The notes under the pieces: generated by a model
Told to the model about the DNA's origin: nothing
Databases searched by the model: none
What the model saw: the letters and a program-made list of their open reading frames with translations, nothing else
Made by a program: the position numbers and the translations under genes
In this document: positions 52,333 to 62,560 of the stretch, in pieces
Layout: each line of letters starts with the position of its first letter
How positions within the stretch are numbered: position 1 is the stretch's first letter
From: Diplolepis rosae
Lineage: Eukaryota > Arthropoda > Insecta > Hymenoptera > Diplolepididae
DNA length: 64,000 nt
Reading direction: 5' to 3'
Assembly (NCBI GenBank): GCA_030998225.1
Contig: JAPYXD010000484.1
Location: 496,001-560,000 of the forward strand

Positions 52333-52698
52333 CAAGGTTCAAATTCACCTTCTTTTTAATTGCTAGATCATCCATAATAAAGACGATGCTTTGAGCCCCT
52401 TGAGTTGCCTTAATATGAATGGGATGCAGCCGGTCAGAGCCCGGATGGTCGACGGCATTCAAGCACAAACTACGCGCGGGGGCACACGTACGCGTAACTT
52501 TGTTGCTCTTTTGTTTCTAAACAAAGCACCGCAAAACATTGTTGCATTAAAGTTTTCGTCTTAATTTTTTATTTTTTACCCCCATTACCGGCTGGCACAC
52601 AAGTGGTGGGACACGCTGTATATAGGTATATCATATTTTGTATGAATATTTTGTATTCATCAGTAGAAACACAAAAATGTATTTAAGATATAAATCAT
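52333..52698. other. No recognised feature
   Basis: A GC-richer patch near 52430-52500 has no motif. Confidence 0.4.
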
Positions 52699-53611
52699 TG
52701 ATGGGCGATACCAAAATAACAGGAATCGATGCCGACGATGTTGATTTACAATTATGCCGACGATTATTTAAAGTGATTAAGTTCTGAATTCAAACTAAAA
52801 CAAGTTTTAAATTTGTTCAATACTTCTTATAAATTAGTAATCAGTAAGATTTTTGAATGCAAAATATGAAATTAGTACTAAGGGGATCGTCTGGTGTAAA
52901 GAGCTGAAAATGAGAGTGATTTTGCAGGAAAAGACCCGGTCTCGAATGTTGGCATAGTCGAGAGCGTTTCTTCCTTCACGCACGTACACCCAGGCAGGCA
53001 CGTACAGAATTAGAATTTTCTGCTGTTTTATTGCCGCTTTCAGTTAAACTTTTGCGACCGGGGCCGCTCACTAAGGGGAGAGAAGGAGGGACGCCGAGAA
53101 AGTAATACACAAAAATCAAGCGACCATTTACCACATAATCAGTTTATTGCGCATTACACTTCGTGGATCGTAGACCAAGGCACTTAGACATGAATAAACG
53201 ACCGATGCCGCGGGAACACGTAACTCGCTCGACAGCGCGGACCATTACCATCGCGAGACCGGAGAAGAAGAAGGAACCGGCGACGACACGCGACCGCGAA
53301 GCATGCGAGGCCGCGTTCCCCCGAATTCCGGTCGCAGGGCTGTGTCCCCACGGGGCACTTATGTAACTTTGTTACACTTTCTTTTATTAGGCAATCACGC
53401 TTTACTGTGGAATTACACAGTATTATTTTACAAATACATTTTCATTGGCGGTGCCGAATATAATATTATTATTAGTATCAAAAGTCGATATCAATAAAAT
53501 AAAAGGATCGATACAGTGTGTCGATACCTTCCCAAGTATCGGTATCGAGTAATGAAGTACCGAGTATAAAAGCACTCGATACTAAAAATATTGAAATGGT
53601 ATCGCCCATCA
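52699..53611. mobile_element. Element with TGATGGGCGATACCA ends
   Basis: TGATGGGCGATACCA at the left is exactly inverted at the right end (53597-53611). The interior is mixed: AT-rich at the ends and a GC-rich patch at 53040-53360 that looks like inserted sequence. The end sequence suggests hAT, but no clear 8-bp duplication was found. Confidence 0.5.
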
Positions 53612-54320
53612 CCTATAAAAATAAAGTATCTTTCATCTTGTTAAGTTTTGAATCGAATTCTCCGGATTTTCTGTATGGTTCAAAATGCAAACCCGCAACT
53701 AAAATACAAACTAAGGCACTTGTGTCAATGGCATTAAGGTACTCTATATAGACGACTTGCCTATCTCTGCCAGATTTTAGGAAAAACCTACAATTTACAA
53801 CCATAAACTCATATTAAAATGACGGATCTCGAAACCTATAGACCCTGTTTACACGACTTGATAGTAATAAGTTACGGAAATACAGAAGATTACAGCTGAA
53901 ATCTAATCAAGGCAAAATCCCGATCCAAGGAACTACAATATAAATATAAATATATATAAATCCGAGAAAGAATATGCTCCATGAAATTCGAGCACAAAAC
54001 GAAAAATAAAGATGTCGCATACAAAAAAAAATTGTGAAATGCAATCTAATGCCCATCTTTTCCAAATTCCCCTTATTGACGACAATGATGGAATTATTAA
54101 AAGTTTAAAAAATTCGAAACCGTTCGAACCCTCAAAATACAAAAAAATGATCAGATTTGGAACAAAAAATATTTCTTAAAATAAACAATCATGAGAAAAT
54201 AAACAAAAAAGTCGGAAAGAAAAAAGAAGGCAACCTTCCAAAATCCATTCCTTCTTTTTCATTCTTTCGTCTTCTTTTGTCTTTATTACCCACAACCATC
54301 TGCATAAAAAAAAACTACTC
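53612..54320. other. No recognised gene
   Basis: AT-rich. Overlapping short frames near 53613-53804 and 54157-54394 are on opposite strands and unsupported. Confidence 0.4.
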
Positions 54321-54360
54321 GCCGACGTTTCGGTGCTCTTCCAGCACGCTCTTCGAATTG
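54321..54360 (-). ncRNA. Degenerate hammerhead-like motif downstream of Penelope-like ORF
   Basis: On the minus strand, UCGAAGA (expected CUGANGA) is followed by a stem II GUGCU/AGCAC, then C-GAAA-CGUC-GGC. The second core and stem II are good, but the first core is altered, so it is probably inactive. It lies just after the end of the Penelope-like ORF, where such ribozymes are known to occur. Confidence 0.4.
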
Positions 54361-54403
54361 TGAAACAGTTGAAACTGTAAAACAATGGCTTCAAATATAA
54401 CCC

Positions 54404-54730
54404 ATCATGATGTCATAACAACCATTGTACTTTACTAAATCCGTTTTCAAATTTATAGAATATCCTCCTTCCCTTTTGATATATAACATCTCCATAAATT
54501 CTCTTTTTCCCTTATTACTTTTAGAGTGCAAAATCTCAACATTATTCCAGTCAAAGTCATGATCAACGTATTAATTTCTATTATCAGATAAAATATTATG
54601 ATAATTACACGTTCTCCCAAAATTTTTTTTGTGTTCTTCTACACTAGTATTCAGAAGTCTGCCTGTTGTCCCACTAGGTCACTTTGCACTTTTTACAAAT
54701 CAATTTATATAGCACACCACTTTTTCCAAA
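54404..54730 (-). pseudogene. GIY-YIG endonuclease domain of Penelope-like element
   Basis: The domain starts GVLYKLICKKCK, the GIY-equivalent with a CxxC. After a frameshift (where YIGQTGR would be expected) it continues LLNTSVEEHKKNFGRTCNYH, then DHDFDWNNVEILHSKSN, then KREFMEMLYIKREGGYSINL and ends YDIMMGYI-stop. One stop lies after DNRN. In Penelope elements this domain cuts the target DNA. Confidence 0.75.
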
Positions 54731-54810
54731 TCTATAAGTGTTTCCATCCTAAACGGTATTCTAAAAATTGTATGGATTTTAAACATGTTTAACATAAACT
54801 GAATTGTTTT

Positions 54811-55325
54811 TTAAATTTGACCAAAATATGGAAGAAAAATAGTAATATGCCCATCAAAGGCTTTACTTTGTGTATCTATGTATACATTACTATCCTGTCT
54901 ACTTTTAACTTGTTCAATTCTAATTTTTATAAGTTTTGCAATCAAATCTTGTGGGTAGTGATTAAAAAATATAAATTTTCTAACATTATCCAAACTTTCT
55001 AAATGGAATGATTCATGAGACAAACAAACAGCTCTGTCAAACTCTTTCTGTACCAATTGGACACTATTTTACCATTATCAAGTTTAATTATTTTCAAGTC
55101 CAAAAAACTAATTGTATTGTTTCTTTCCATTTCATGGGTAAATTGAATTCTTGGTTGATAGTCATTTAGCAATTCCTCCATGTCCCTTATGTATTCCGAC
55201 CTCATAAGAACTGAAATATTACCCTTGTCTGCACTTGTACACATCAAGTTTTTATTTTTTGTAAGGAATTCTATAGTTATTTTCAGGTTATTAATAAATT
55301 TTATATCCATACTACTAACATGCAA
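54811..55325 (-). pseudogene. Penelope-type reverse transcriptase fragments
   Basis: The fragment at 55325-54999 holds KFINNLKITIEFLTKNKNL, SADKGNISVLMRSEYI and then FTHEMERNNTISFLDLKII. These two blocks are normally separated by the RT palm, so the catalytic core is deleted. The fragment at 55056-54811 continues with FDRAVCLSHESFHLESLDNV and LIAKLIKIRIEQV, the thumb/linker region. Confidence 0.78.
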
Positions 55326-55619
55326 ACTTTTTTCTCAACTAAACTCTTGGATAAGTGCAAAACCTTTGTGACGCCAATACCATCTACCATCGGCGTCACG
55401 AACATCTAGCGCGACGCGCGCATCCCCCACGCGCCAGTCTCCCCCAGACTGCTGCTCGACGGCGCGCGCACAGCACGTCGAGACTATAAGTGCAACGTCT
55501 CGACGTGAAAACGAGTCGGTCCGGTGCGTTCGACTCGAGTAACATCGAGGAGCTCTCACTGGACCTAGACTCAGCAGGTTACTCTGCGGACGGGCGTTCC
55601 CGTGGCAGAGTTACCTGGA

Positions 55620-55765
55620 CCAAGACGTACGTACCGACGACGACATACCTACCTGACGATGACGTACCTACCTGACGATGACGTACTTACCTGTAGACGA
55701 CATACTTACCCGGACGACCTACTTACCTGGACGACGTACTTACCTGTAGACGACCTACCCGACGT
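55620..55765 (+). repeat. 21-22-bp minisatellite in the solo LTR
   Basis: Tandem units of the form CTACCTGACGATGACGTAC and TTACCTGTAGACGAC repeat six to seven times. Confidence 0.75.
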
Positions 55766-55789
55766 ACCATCCTCTACGAGGAGACGCCA

Positions 55790-56268
55790 GCCGACCTGCG
55801 TGCCGATGGATGGGTGTTTCCATGATCGGCCCACGGGTTTCGGGTATGGTGACTTCAGGCGTTCCTGATCACCCTACCCTCGGCTACGTATCGACTCCTA
55901 GAGGCCCAAACGACGCTAACCGACCTGTGTGCCGATGGATGGGCGTTTCCATGATCGGCCCACGGGCTTCGGGTGTGGTGACTTCAGGCGTTCCTGATCA
56001 CCCCACCCTCGGCGACGCGTCAACTACGAGAGACCCGAGCCGACCTGTGTGCCGATAGATGAGCGTTTCCATGATCGGCCCACGGGCTTCGGGTGTGGTG
56101 ACTTCTGGCGTTCCTGATCACCCCACCCTCGGCCGCGGATAACACGATGACGCGATGTCCCGGGGAGAACACAAGCCGACCTGTGTGCCGATGGATGGGC
56201 GTTCCCATGATCGGCCCACGGGCTTCGGGTGCTGTGGCTTCAGGCGTTCCTGACCACCTCACCTCCGG
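55790..56268 (+). repeat. Four 95-bp repeat units in the solo LTR
   Basis: Units start at about 55790, 55919, 56039 and 56174. Each begins GCCGACCTG(C/T)GTGCCGAT(G/A)G and contains TTCC(C)ATGATCGGCCCACGG and CAGGCGTTCCTGA. They are separated by variable spacers of 25-40 bp. Confidence 0.88.
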
Positions 56269-56960
56269 TAGTGCGCTCACCCGGCCAGCCGACCCGACTA
56301 AACCGACCCCCCTCCACGTACCGACCTGACCGACCGTAGGAAAGGGAAGGTTTCCGGGACTCGGCGATAGCCGAGGTGCAGCGCCGCCGGCCCAACTCGC
56401 TCCGGGGCCACGCTGCCAATTTGTGACGCGCCGCGATTATCAGACCGCCATCTTTTATAACAGACGACGATTGCCGACCTCGACACCGGCATCACCGACA
56501 CGGGTAGTCGTACCCTAGATCTGTAATGTGTTTGAGTAGGACAATAAACCATTCTATTTTTTTTGTTAATAAAATAACTGTCTCGTTATTATGACTTCTC
56601 CTGTCCTTACGTTCGACCCTGGCAGACTGCAGCATCCGGCGGAGGACGACCAGCCCGACCAGAGGAGAAGATACGCACCGTTACACCTTGTTTCTGAAAT
56701 CTTGCTGATCTGCCCTCGGAATTTTGTCTATATTAGCTTTAATATCATTGACAATTTCTATCATCTGCTTTGATTTATGATTCATTACATTATTACTAAA
56801 ACCCTTTCCCAATCTAAGGATATCCTGTACAGAATATGGCATTTGAATATTAGTCAAATTTACAAACCAAGATTCACTCTTCCCCCTCTCAAAAACCCTA
56901 TGCAAATTAAAGTTTTTCTTTTGGGAACTACTCTTCTACAAAGTTGCACAATTAAATTTT

Positions 56961-57175
56961 AAAAAAAATTAATATGATTAGAGATATCCTTGATTTGTAA
57001 ACATAAAAGAGAACATTTAAAATTGTTGAGACTGTGCTAGAATTTTCATTCACAAAAACTACTACGAAACATCATTTCTTCTACATTCTATAAAATAATT
57101 TCTTTGAAGGATATTAATTCTCATTTTGTAATTAATATCACACCACAGTCTCATTTTCACAAATGCTTGCGTAGT
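56961..57175. other. Unassigned; possible 5' continuation of the Penelope-like element
   Basis: AT-rich sequence with no clear motif. Confidence 0.3.
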
Positions 57176-57700
57176 AGTTTTTGTAATACATGATAATTAG
57201 AATCGGTTTTTTTCCTTTTATTGATACATTTTCCGACTATTGAAATATCATTTTGGTGAAAAATTATTTTTGCATCCGCGACCTTGAAGCGTCCTTGACC
57301 GCGCATCTGGAATAACGTCGCAATCGATTTTGTTGTAAGAATTCGGCCATTTTTGTTGCCTGGAAAAAAAAGTGAAATATGTCTTTCATTGTTATTACGT
57401 TACCTAGCATAAAAGGTCTGTAGTAATCAAACAAGAGAAACAAAAAGCTTGTTTCCTGACGTAGCGACATGTTTGCTGAACAGGAAAAAAGATACCAGAT
57501 TTTTATAACACTTCTAGTCGGTCTTACCAAAAAGTTTTAAAAACACGACTTTTGGGAAAACGCATTCCAACATAAATGACAGAACAAAACATGATTGGAG
57601 GAACTCACGATTTAATCGGCTATACCAGGGCCGTAGATTTCATCTTCCTCGTTACGGAGAAGTTCGCGGTTCGACACTTATTCCTTCCTTTGCTGGATTC
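57176..57700 (-). CDS. Possible 3' exons of an unknown minus-strand gene
   Basis: Two exons with good borders can be read on the minus strand. Exon x (about 57475-57405) has acceptor TTCCTGTTCAG and donor CTAG/GTAACG and reads NMSLRQETSFLFLLFDYYRP then FML. Exon y (57349-57176) has acceptor TTTTTTTCCAG and joins in phase: GNKNGRILTTKSIATLFQMR, then GQGRFKVADAKIIFHQND, ending VLQKLLRKHL-stop. An upstream donor at about 57650 (ATCTACGGCCCTG/GTATAG) is in compatible phase. No family is recognised. The phase agreement could be chance. Confidence 0.3.
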
Positions 57701-57995
57701 TGGTCCTTTCCGTTGCGTCACTGATAAACACTGTTAACAATCGTTAACTAAAATGCATTCCTCGTTTTTCTTGATGGGGCACATTTCTAATGACTTCTAG
57801 ATTCGAAATATGCAAAATAAAATCGATTTCTCAAAACCTCGAACGTGGAATACCCCCTGAAACATATCTAATTTGTCACTAGCTCTACAGCAACTTTGAA
57901 AATGTATACCCGTAAAGAAAACAACATCGGATCAGATGAAGGAAACGACATCGAGAGAAAAAGTCTTCGAATACAACGGAAGATTTATGGAGCAG

Positions 57996-58240
57996 TTAGA
58001 ATAACAACGATATGGCCTCAGTGTAGAACAAAAAACGAGGAGGAACCAATTCACAATGATCCACGGAACTTATCTCAGACTGGGTCTCATATCCTTCGGG
58101 ATACTGATTTATTTTTGCCATTTGAAAATCTTCATAGTAATAATTACCTGCGGCAGCTGCCTTTGCTGATGACGCCCAAACTAAAATTGTTGAAAAACAA
58201 CAACAAATCTCCGTCAGGAATTTTCCACCGCAAATGACCA
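57996..58240 (-). CDS. Possible signal-peptide-like minus-strand frame
   Basis: A minus-strand frame reads KFLTEICCCFSTILVWASSA then KAAAAG, with a hydrophobic core and small residues like a secretory signal. It is followed by NYYYEDFQMAKINQYPEGYE and stops near 57996. No ATG precedes it in frame, and GCAG/GTAATT after the signal could be a splice donor. On the opposite strand a 111-codon frame with an ATG near 57902 overlaps. Neither is convincing alone. Confidence 0.22.
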
Positions 58241-58250
58241 CGAAAAACAA

Positions 58251-58904
58251 GTACCTTTACTCGTGCAGTCACGCCTGTAACGTCAAAAGAAAAGCCACCA
58301 ACCAAGCTTCAACCAGCTTGAGCGCTAGCTGTATAAAAAAAAATTTAAACTTATACCTAAGAGTTTTAGCCTGAGTTACCTAGAATCTAAAATCGCCTCT
58401 TTCGCCTCAAAAATAAGCAAGTTTGTACGTATGAGCTTCTAGGTTACGAGTAAATGAATGTAAAATAAGTTATAAAGAAGAATAACTGTTTATTTAAGAA
58501 TAGAGTCAAAGTCAATTTTTTAAAACTATTTTATTTGATATCGTTCTTTTTCGAATCTTCTTTATACATCGTAAAAACACAGAGAAAGATATAAAATCAG
58601 TCTTAACAGATATCTTCGAAATTTTTTGCCGTTTTTTCAAGATTTCCAAAAGATTTTTTTTTCTTATTATTCGAAAGTTTTGAGTTTCATACGTAAAATA
58701 GTGTCTACCTCTGTTCTTTTATGAACTTGAATATTAGCGTACAGTTTTTTGGTAAAAATTGATGAAATGGCATTTTCCACAGAAATTTGAAAAAAGAAAT
58801 TTTTGAATTTTGAAACAAATTATGATTCTTATAAATTCAATTCGAGATTTTAGTTTTTTCTTAGCCCATCCCTCCCCCACTTGCATAAAAAATCACCCCA
58901 CAGG
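58251..58904. other. No recognised feature
   Basis: AT-rich sequence without a supportable gene. Confidence 0.4.
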
Positions 58905-59014
58905 AAATAGTATATTACGACCCTAGACCAGAAAGTTTGATTTCCTGGCGTATGTGATATCAATGCCGAGGCGAAGCGAAATCAAACTTTCTGGTCTAGG
59001 GTCGTATACTATTT
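58905..59014. repeat. Near-perfect hairpin, ~38-bp arms
   Basis: The arm 58905-58944 (contains CGACCCTAGACCAGAAAGTT) is almost exactly inverted at 58978-59014. The loop of about 33 bp contains GGCGTATGTGATATCAATGC. The arms differ by about two bases. Confidence 0.85.
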
Positions 59015-60033
59015 TTCTTTATCTCCAGCCGAAAGTAACAATATTAATATTGATCAACAGTAACTTTAACATCACACATCCGGTAATACTAATCTTATTA
59101 CAATAATTATTATTACTTTTATTAATATAATTATTAATATAAAATAAACCGTGTACATAAATTTTTTGTTTTTCTTTTTAAGAGTTACTCTTTCGTGCAA
59201 TTGCATGAAGTCACATTAAATTAAATGAAACAAACGAATTATACGATGAATTTAGCGACACTACTGAGCCGAAAAAAACAAAAAACGACCACAAAAGTCG
59301 TTCTTTCTGGAGTGAAATGCGGCCGGGAGGACCGTACTTTTGGCTAGGAGATCAAGAAAAAAAAATTTCTGGCATGCGCGTTCGCAACTCATGCGAAAAA
59401 TCATAAAATAATTGGGAAGTACATAATAAAAGGAATAAAGTCACATAAAACAATATGAATTACCCAATTATAAAAAACCACATCCTAAAGTTCTATGATC
59501 ACTTAATTTTCTTTAGATTCTGAATTTTTTTATTGTTTCTTATCAAACCGACTTGAAGTCACGAAGAAAAAAGAATAGCAAAGGTAATTATAAGAGAAAT
59601 TTCCTGAGGAACGACCCCAGTTCTGAAAAAATACTACCTGACATAGAAAAACCGCACTATCATACATAACGATCACATTTGACTTTTTTTTCATGTAGTG
59701 TTCACAAATATAAATATCGGAGACTGCTCCTCAAGTAATTGAAGATCAGATGAGATGTAGAACACGAATGATAATTTTTTCGCATCCTATACGATCGAAA
59801 GTATGGCGACGTGAGGTGCTCGATACAAGAGATCCCAATATTGTATCAATTTTTTTTTAATTCTTGATTTAGAATTGGTAATCCAAAAGAATCCGAGACT
59901 CCCAATTTCAGCAAATTAAGTTATATTTTGCTGTTTCAGTCCGAGATATTGGATCGACCATTTTGAATTTTGTAAATAAAGAATGATTAACGTCTGAGAT
60001 TATAAATATGTTAGATAAAATCGTGTTTCTATA
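59015..60033. other. No recognised gene
   Basis: AT-rich. A phrase like GATATTGGATCGACCATTTT (near 59945) also occurs inverted near 39360, probably an old repeat. Confidence 0.35.
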
Positions 60034-60283
60034 TCAGGGATCTCTTGAATCATAGGTATAGGCGTCTAACAGGGTCTGAACAGGACATAGCGGAGACATA
60101 GATTGACAAATTTGGCCAAGTGCGCTCTGGTTGTCTAAACGGGTCCACCGTGGATCTATCAGTGATCTCTTGAATCGAGGGTATTGGCGTCTAAAAGGAT
60201 CTAAACGGGTTATAGCGGGGACATAGATTGACAAATTTGGCCAAGTGCGCTCTGGGTGTCTGAAAGGGTCTAGCATAACAATG
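60034..60283 (-). repeat. 125-bp tandem duplication
   Basis: Units 60034-60158 and 60159-60283 both contain GATCTCTTGAATC and the identical block ACATAGATTGACAAATTTGG then CCAAGTGCGCTCTGG. Overall difference is about 12% by eye. Confidence 0.85.
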
Positions 60284-60550
60284 CTTGGTTCCGTATAGAA
60301 CTCTGTCAGGGACATACAGAACTTTTCTTACGGTCGGATACGATCTGCTTAACACCCGTTTAAGTTCATATACGCGAAACAATTTCAGGTCCTTCATAAA
60401 ACTTAACTTGACACCCATATAGAACCTGATTGGCGCACCATTTTTTGAACCATTTAGAACCCTTCTTAGGGTCGGGTACAACCTGGTTCCAACCTGCGTA
60501 GAATCCGATAGTCGGACAATTTTTGTATCCATTTAGAACCCTTCTTAGGA
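60284..60550. repeat. Degenerate repeats with CTTCTTAGGGTCGGGTACAA
   Basis: Three diverged copies of a word of this type lie near 60322, 60468 and 60539, next to the 125-bp duplication and probably from the same satellite-like family. Confidence 0.5.
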
Positions 60551-62080
60551 CCTACCTATTGTGTAGAAACAATACGTCGCATTCATTTTCTCCTTTCCAC
60601 CCATTTTTAAACGTGAAATAGATACAACTTTCCTTAGTAACTTGTTAAACAAAACTGAATGGTAACTAGGATTCAATGTGACAATAATTGTACATCAAAT
60701 AAATTTAACAATATTTTGATTCATAATACTATAGTAAGTCAAGAATTACTTTTTATTTGTATATATTCTAATTCACAATCACGATAAAAAATCTAAAATC
60801 ATATTGTAAAACGGGTTGAAATGTTCAATGTCAGTAATTCTATTCAAACATATTCAACACATTCATAGAGAAAGTTGAATTTCTTTCTACCAAAATCGAT
60901 CTTCAAATCCAAGATCCCGTTACCGAATGTACTAGTACTGAGACGAGTCGGTTACTTGAATATTTTAATAATTGTTTTACCCGTCAAAAATACGAAAATG
61001 ATCAGAATTAAGAAAATCGAGTGGTTCTGAATTGCCAGTTGCTGCTTTCGTCAATCTTTATTTTGAGGATGATAGGGAAGGTACAGATCTGAAAAGGCAA
61101 GTAGCCCTTCCTTCCTCTGAAAATGTCGATTAAATTCGGAAATATACACAGAATTTTACACTTTGAGCTCTATACGCGAGAATATAATTCATCTAAAAAA
61201 ATTATCATTTGGAAACATTATCGTCCGACGTTCTCTCTCTGGATTAGGCGTTTTGAATGTTTTTTGCACACTTTTTACAGCTTAGAATTGGAAGAGAGTC
61301 ATGTAATCAAGTTCTGAAAAAGATATGAGACCTCAAAAATCCACTAAAAAGGTTCAGTTTTTCGAACTCACAGTGGTCTGGAATAGGAATTTACTGTTCA
61401 TAATCAACTACAGATTCCATTTCTTAACCAATTTTAAAGATTTGTTGCAGGAATGCTCAGCATTTAATTTATAATAGAACTGTGATTTGCGATTGGTTAC
61501 AGTTACAAAGTTTAAAATAAATGATTATAAAAAATGATTATAAGTTGCTAATACTGACTAGAAACTTTTTCTCTTGCATGTTCGACGATGATAAAAATTT
61601 GGTTCATCAGTCACGAAACTCCAGCAGTAGTCTGCTGAAGCGAAAATGAACTGATCCATTCAAGCCGTGTTACTTAGCTAAAACGAACCAATAGATTTAT
61701 TGGCAGAGGAGAGGCAGGAGACCTTTCAGCTCCGCAAGGAGCTTACCTGTACCGACATTTTTCCTCCTCACAAAAAAAAAAAAAATAAATGATAAAAACC
61801 TGCGAAAAAATTTCAAATGATGCCAAAGGCAAATCATATAAAAATAATTTCAATTCAGCCCCACTCTGTTGTATAAAGTAAGAAATAAATTTCTCTTGTT
61901 ACTGCGTGTGCCAAAGACATCCGCTTAATGGCATGAACGGTATGATTATTGAACTTAACAATTAGGATTTTATTCAAATTTAATGAAGAATAAAATGATT
62001 AAAATAGAGTTTTTATTAGAAAATCATTTATTACAAACAGATATATTAATCGTTAATTGATATGTTGGTTCAGTATTCGT
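60551..62080. other. No recognised gene
   Basis: AT-rich. Nothing supportable apart from an A-rich run near 61770. Confidence 0.4.
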
Positions 62081-62090
62081 AAATTGCTTT

Positions 62091-62560
62091 AGTTAACAAA
62101 AATAGAAGCCGACGAGAAAAAAGAGGCTTTGGAAAGACAATTATATGGAGCAGAAATTGCTGATTAAAGAGTGAAATCGATTTTTTTTATTTTATCGATA
62201 AAATAAGACTTAAAAAATATTCAAACGCAATTTTCTCATAACAACATTTTTAAAGTAAGTGTACAACGCAACTACCGAAATTTTTGTCCAATTTTCTCCA
62301 AATTTCAACTGAATATTCTCAAACACATTTCGCACTGTCACTTAGAAATTCTGCAAAATAAAAAAAATTCTTTATGCAATAAACAATTTTGTCAATAATT
62401 TATAGAGAAATTTTTTTTTCAAACTGCCGTCATTTTTGAACAAATAAATATTGAAACATCTTACGTTATACTATGCGAAAGAAGTTATACTCCGAGAAAA
62501 ATTTTCTATTTTTGTTTCAAGCGTGAATTAGGTCATAGCGCTTATTCGCAGTTCAAAAAG
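62091..62560 (+). mobile_element. Diverged relative of the 4.1-kb TTAA element (3' part)
   Basis: A frame reading LTKIEADEKKEALERQLYGA then EIAD-stop (stop TAA 62164-62166) is preceded by a possible acceptor TTGCTTTAG. Its tail matches that of the ORF at 4516-4674. The AT-rich flank after the stop has the same style of motifs (AAACGC(A/G)…TTTTCTC, then a second block with (T/C)CTTACGT). The ends are not defined. Confidence 0.4.

Larger units (their letters stand above)
55367..56685. mobile_element. Solo LTR inserted in the Penelope-like element
   Basis: It begins TGTGACGCC and ends CCGTTACA, with inverted TGT(G/A)ACG tips, and is flanked by a 4-bp duplication CCTT (55363-55366 and 56686-56689). 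About 1319 bp, strongly GC-rich compared with its surroundings. It contains an array of 21-22-bp units (55620-55765) and four 95-bp units. No internal retroviral-type genes are present, so it is a solo LTR left by recombination. A 4-bp duplication fits a Gypsy-type element, but the family is not certain. Confidence 0.85.
54321..56960 (-). mobile_element. Penelope-like element, interrupted by a solo LTR
   Basis: On the minus strand the order fits a Penelope-like retroelement. The N-terminal block WFVNLTNIQMPYSVQDILRL lies at 56905-56681. The solo LTR (55367-56685) follows, then CTSADKGNISVLMRSEYIRD and MEELLNDYQ. Most of the reverse transcriptase, including YADD, is missing. Next come QFTHEMERNNTISFLDLKII and NWYRKSL, then FDRAVCLSHESFHLESLDNV. 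The GIY-YIG endonuclease comes last (GVLYKLICKKCK near 54715, then LLNTSVEEHKKNFGRTCNYH and KREFMEMLYIKREGGYSINL). Removing the LTR plus one CCTT copy restores a continuous frame across the site. It is otherwise broken by frameshifts. Confidence 0.82.

Noticed and set aside
53163..53366. 67-codon basic frame in a GC-rich patch
   Set aside because: The composition is biased by local GC content and no domain is recognised. It is probably part of an inserted repeat.
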